Origin: Niveispirillum irakense DSM 11586
Lineage (GTDB): Bacteria > Pseudomonadota > Alphaproteobacteria > Azospirillales > Azospirillaceae
Length of the DNA: 64,000 bases
NCBI RefSeq assembly: GCF_000429645.1
Contig: NZ_KE386933.1
Coordinates: 794,517-858,516 of the forward strand
Reading direction: 5' to 3'
The notes below the pieces were generated by a model. The model ran no database searches and had not been told where the DNA came from. It saw only the letters and a list, made by a program, of their open reading frames with translations. The position numbers and the translations under genes are program-made. This document shows, one piece after another, positions 61,563 to 64,000 of this stretch. Numbering within the stretch: position 1 is the stretch's first letter; each line of letters opens with the position of its first letter.

Positions 61563-63932
61563 TTACGGGAAATTGCTCAACACCAGTTTCGGCGGCAGGC
61601 GGGCCGCACTCATGGCGCTGCCCCGGCCGGACAGGCTGGGGTTGGTCATGAAGTAGGTATGGGCATTGAACCCTTCGGCGCAAGCCTCCATCCGCTGATA
61701 GGTTGCGTCCGGTTGAAGCACCCAGCTCTGCGTATTGTCCTTCAGGTTGGCGACCATGATCTGGTCCAGCACCTGTTGATGCACGGTCGGGTTCTCGATC
61801 GGCACCAGCGTTTCGATCCGGCGGTCGAGGTTGCGGGGCATCCAGTCGGCTGACGAGATATAGATCTTGGCCTGGGGGGAGGGCAAGCCGTGGCCATTGC
61901 CGAAGCAGATCACACGGCCATGTTCCAGGAACCGTCCAACGATGGATTTGACGTGGATATTCTCTGACAGGCCGGGCACACCGGGCCGCAGACAACAGAT
62001 ACCCCGGATCACCAAATCGATCCGCACACCGTTCTGGGATGCCTCGTACAGCTTGTCGATCAGCTTGGGGTCCACCAGGCTGTTCAGCTTCACCCAGATC
62101 TGGGCCGGGCGGCCCGCCTTGGCATGGGTGATTTCAGCATCGATCAATTCCACCAGCCGCTGGCGCAGCGTGGTGGGGGCGATGGCGATTTTCTCCAGCG
62201 ACTCGGGCGTGGCGTAGCCCGTCATGTAATTGAACATGTGGGCCGCGTCATGGCCCAGCGCCACGTCGCAGGTGAAGAAGGACAGGTCAGTGTAAACCTT
62301 GGCCGTGATCGGGTGATAATTACCGGTGCCGAAATGCACATAGGTGCGCAGGCCCTGGCTTTCCCGCCGGACCACCAGTGACACCTTGGCGTGGGTCTTC
62401 AGATCCACGAAACCATAGACCACCTGCACGCCGGCCCGTTCCATGTCCCGCGCCCAGCGGATATTGGCCTCTTCGTCGAAGCGGGCCTTCAGTTCTACCA
62501 GGGCGGTCACGCTCTTGCCCTGTTCGGCGGCGTCGATCAGTGCCGCGACGATGGGGCTGTTCTTGGAGGTGCGGTAAAGCGTTTGCTTGATCGCCAGCAC
62601 ATTGGGGTCGGCGGCGGCCTGGCGCAGGAACTGCACCACCACGTCGAAGCTTTCGAACGGATGGTGGACAACAATGTCCTTCTGCCGGATGGCGGCGAAG
62701 CAATCACCGCCAAAGTCGCGGATACGTTCCGGGAAGCGGGCATTATAGGGCCGGAACAGCAGGTCCGGCCGGTCATCGGTGATGATCTGCTTGGTGTCGG
62801 CCAGCCCGATCAACCCATCCAGCACGAATACATCGTCAGGGGAGACATGCAACTCGTCGATCAGGAAGGCCCGCAGCTCCTTTGACATGCCGACATTCAC
62901 GGCCAGACGGATCACGCTGCCGCGCTTGCGGCGCTTCAGCGCGCTTTCAAAGGTGCGGACCAGATCTTCAGCCTCTTCCTCGATCTCCATCTCGCTGTCG
63001 CGCAGGACGCGGAAGACGCCATGACCCTTCAGGATGAAGGGGGGGAACAGGCGGCCGATGAAGGTCAGCACCACCTGTTCCAGCAGGACATAACGCGTTT
63101 CCACCCCCGGCAGGCGGACGAAGCGGTCAAGCTGCTGTGGCAACATGACCAGCGCATCCAGGTTATTGCCCTTCTGTGGGTCAAAAAGCTGCAAGGCTAG
63201 CGCGAATCCGCCGCTGGGCAGGAAGGGGAACGGGTGGGCAGGGTCCACCGCAATCGGCGTCAGGACGGGGAAAATCTCGTCGATGAAGCGGCTTTCCAGC
63301 CAGTCATATTCGGACGGGGTCAATTCGTCCGGTTCTACGACGGCGATGCCGGCATCCCGCAACAGGCCGCGCAGCATCAGCCAGCAGCTCTGCTGGTCGC
63401 GCATCACGTCAGTCACCCGATGGTTGATGGCGGCAAGCTGCTGTGCGGGGGTCAGGTTGTCGTCCGACGGGGTGGTGACCTTGGCGGCAACCTGCGCCTT
63501 CAGGCCCGCCACGCGGACCATGTAGAATTCGTCCAGGTTGCTGGCGGAAATGGACAGGAAGCGCAGCCGCTCCAGCAGCGGGTGGCTGGGATTATAGGCT
63601 TCCTCCAGCACACGCTGATTGAAGGCCAGCCAGGAAAGCTCCCGGTTGATGAAGCGTTCGGGATTATCCAGCGTGACAAGTTCCGCCTGCACCGGCTGTG
63701 CGGGGGCGGGGGTGGGGGACAGGGTTTCAACGCTGGCGGCAGCGTCCTTCACGGCGGTCACGTCCTGATCTTCCTTCGGTTCCGGGCGGGCGGCGGAAGT
63801 ATATGTTGCTTCTGTGACGGTTTTGGGATCGGCTGGGGCCTTCGTTGCGCCGGTTGTGCGCCTGTTGCCGCCCCGGCGGCTGGGCGTGCGTGGCGTCTTG
63901 GTCCCGGTTCCATCCTGTTGCGATTCCGTCAT
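61563..63932 (-). CDS. ppk1: Polyphosphate kinase 1
   Basis: The 789-residue enzyme polymerises ATP gamma-phosphate. The middle and C-terminal domains carry the two catalytic His residues in [14 protein letters not shown] (phospho-His) and [11 protein letters not shown], and the N-terminal fold contains [20 protein letters not shown] hydrophilic, Lys/Pro/Ala-rich extension of about 90 residues precedes the conserved part; this is longer than in E. coli. The start codon shares the CATG with the divergent sixA gene. ppx follows 18 bases downstream. Confidence 0.95.
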   Translation of the reverse strand: MTESQQDGTGTKTPRTPSRRGGNRRTTGATKAPADPKTVTEATYTSAARPEPKEDQDVTAVKDAAASVETLSPTPAPAQPVQAELVTLDNPERFINRELSWLAFNQRVLEEAYNPSHPLLERLRFLSISASNLDEFYMVRVAGLKAQVAAKVTTPSDDNLTPAQQLAAINHRVTDVMRDQQSCWLMLRGLLRDAGIAVVEPDELTPSEYDWLESRFIDEIFPVLTPIAVDPAHPFPFLPSGGFALALQLFDPQKGNNLDALVMLPQQLDRFVRLPGVETRYVLLEQVVLTFIGRLFPPFILKGHGVFRVLRDSEMEIEEEAEDLVRTFESALKRRKRGSVIRLAVNVGMSKELRAFLIDELHVSPDDVFVLDGLIGLADTKQIITDDRPDLLFRPYNARFPERIRDFGGDCFAAIRQKDIVVHHPFESFDVVVQFLRQAAADPNVLAIKQTLYRTSKNSPIVAALIDAAEQGKSVTALVELKARFDEEANIRWARDMERAGVQVVYGFVDLKTHAKVSLVVRRESQGLRTYVHFGTGNYHPITAKVYTDLSFFTCDVALGHDAAHMFNYMTGYATPESLEKIAIAPTTLRQRLVELIDAEITHAKAGRPAQIWVKLNSLVDPKLIDKLYEASQNGVRIDLVIRGICCLRPGVPGLSENIHVKSIVGRFLEHGRVICFGNGHGLPSPQAKIYISSADWMPRNLDRRIETLVPIENPTVHQQVLDQIMVANLKDNTQSWVLQPDATYQRMEACAEGFNAHTYFMTNPSLSGRGSAMSAARLPPKLVLSNFP

Positions 63933-64000
63933 GAAGACACTCTATCTGCTGCGGCACGCCAAATCCGATTGGGCCGATCCGCGATTGGCCGACCATGATC
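63931..64000 (+). CDS. sixA: SixA-type phosphohistidine phosphatase, 5' part only
   Basis: The 23 visible residues begin [17 protein letters not shown], the RHG-type phosphatase start (His9 as nucleophile) with the RHAKS motif specific to SixA. The gene runs past the window end. Its ATG overlaps the ppk1 start on the other strand in a shared CATG, so upstream there is no conventional ribosome-binding site visible. SixA removes phosphate from His in phosphorelay or PTS proteins. Confidence 0.85.
   Translation, partial: MKTLYLLRHAKSDWADPRLADHD

Overview
The window is 64 kb of GC-rich, densely coding chromosomal DNA from an alphaproteobacterium, most likely a member of Rhodospirillales close to Azospirillum or Niveispirillum. 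I infer this from the MotE-CheZ-MotB flagellar operon, a BamF (DUF3035) lipoprotein next to lspA, a Zur-type operator, an RpoH sigma-32 gene, an EcfG-like GGAAC-N17-CGTT promoter and frequent GTG/TTG starts. I see no plasmid, prophage, insertion sequence, CRISPR array or rRNA operon.

Layout. 1-6652: the 3' part of a flagellar motor operon (DUF6468-type protein, MotE, CheZ, two tandem MotB-like proteins, a giant TPR/AMIN-like periplasmic protein), tightly coupled by ATGA overlaps. 6743-15588: housekeeping genes (rarA, apaG, folE, an RlmL-type methyltransferase, asd), tRNA-Gly(CCC), tRNA-Glu(TTC), a DUF962/Mpo1-like protein and a pentapeptide-repeat protein. 15684-20915: a Zur-box-controlled ZnuD-like zinc receptor, an ECF sigma/anti-sigma pair, gpmA and an AT-rich orphan. 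20986-26912: an Uup-type ABC-F protein, a DjlA-like protein, a GNAT, ruvX and gatCA (no gatB). 27143-29339: a soluble chemoreceptor-like protein with inverted domain order behind a sigma-54 promoter, then prs. 29523-34138: csbD plus a phospholipase D behind an EcfG-like general-stress promoter, a class II amidotransferase, a periplasmic protein, and a small ArsR-controlled membrane operon. 34324-41105: guaA, an AT-rich secreted-protein islet, a PhnA/YjdM protein, tRNA-Glu(CTC), threonine aldolase, an rluD-like synthase overlapping a divergent gene, and rpoH. 41222-48714: a conserved alphaproteobacterial envelope cluster (two M16 peptidases, BamF, LspA) and a cation/proton antiporter with a cyclic-nucleotide domain. 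48982-54677: a REC-DUF3369-GGDEF-EAL protein, a paired radical-SAM DNA-repair-type locus and a soluble histidine kinase. 54759-64000: LysR/SDR and HxlR/quinone-reductase redox modules, a nitroreductase, an SCP2 protein, a LysE exporter, ppx and ppk1 for polyphosphate, and the start of a sixA-like gene whose start codon interlocks with that of ppk1.

Themes. Stress and envelope control recur: EcfG-like, RpoH, ECF, Zur and sigma-54 signals all appear. The most unusual items are the MotB paralogue that has lost its proton-binding Asp, the N-terminal-signal/C-terminal-Cache chemoreceptor with its sigma-54 promoter, the three-gene ArsR membrane operon with a dyad over its own start codon, and two interlocked divergent start sites. 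Nothing here is a clearly new, self-contained defence or biosynthetic system. Family assignments are by recognition of motifs from the sequence; no database search was run.
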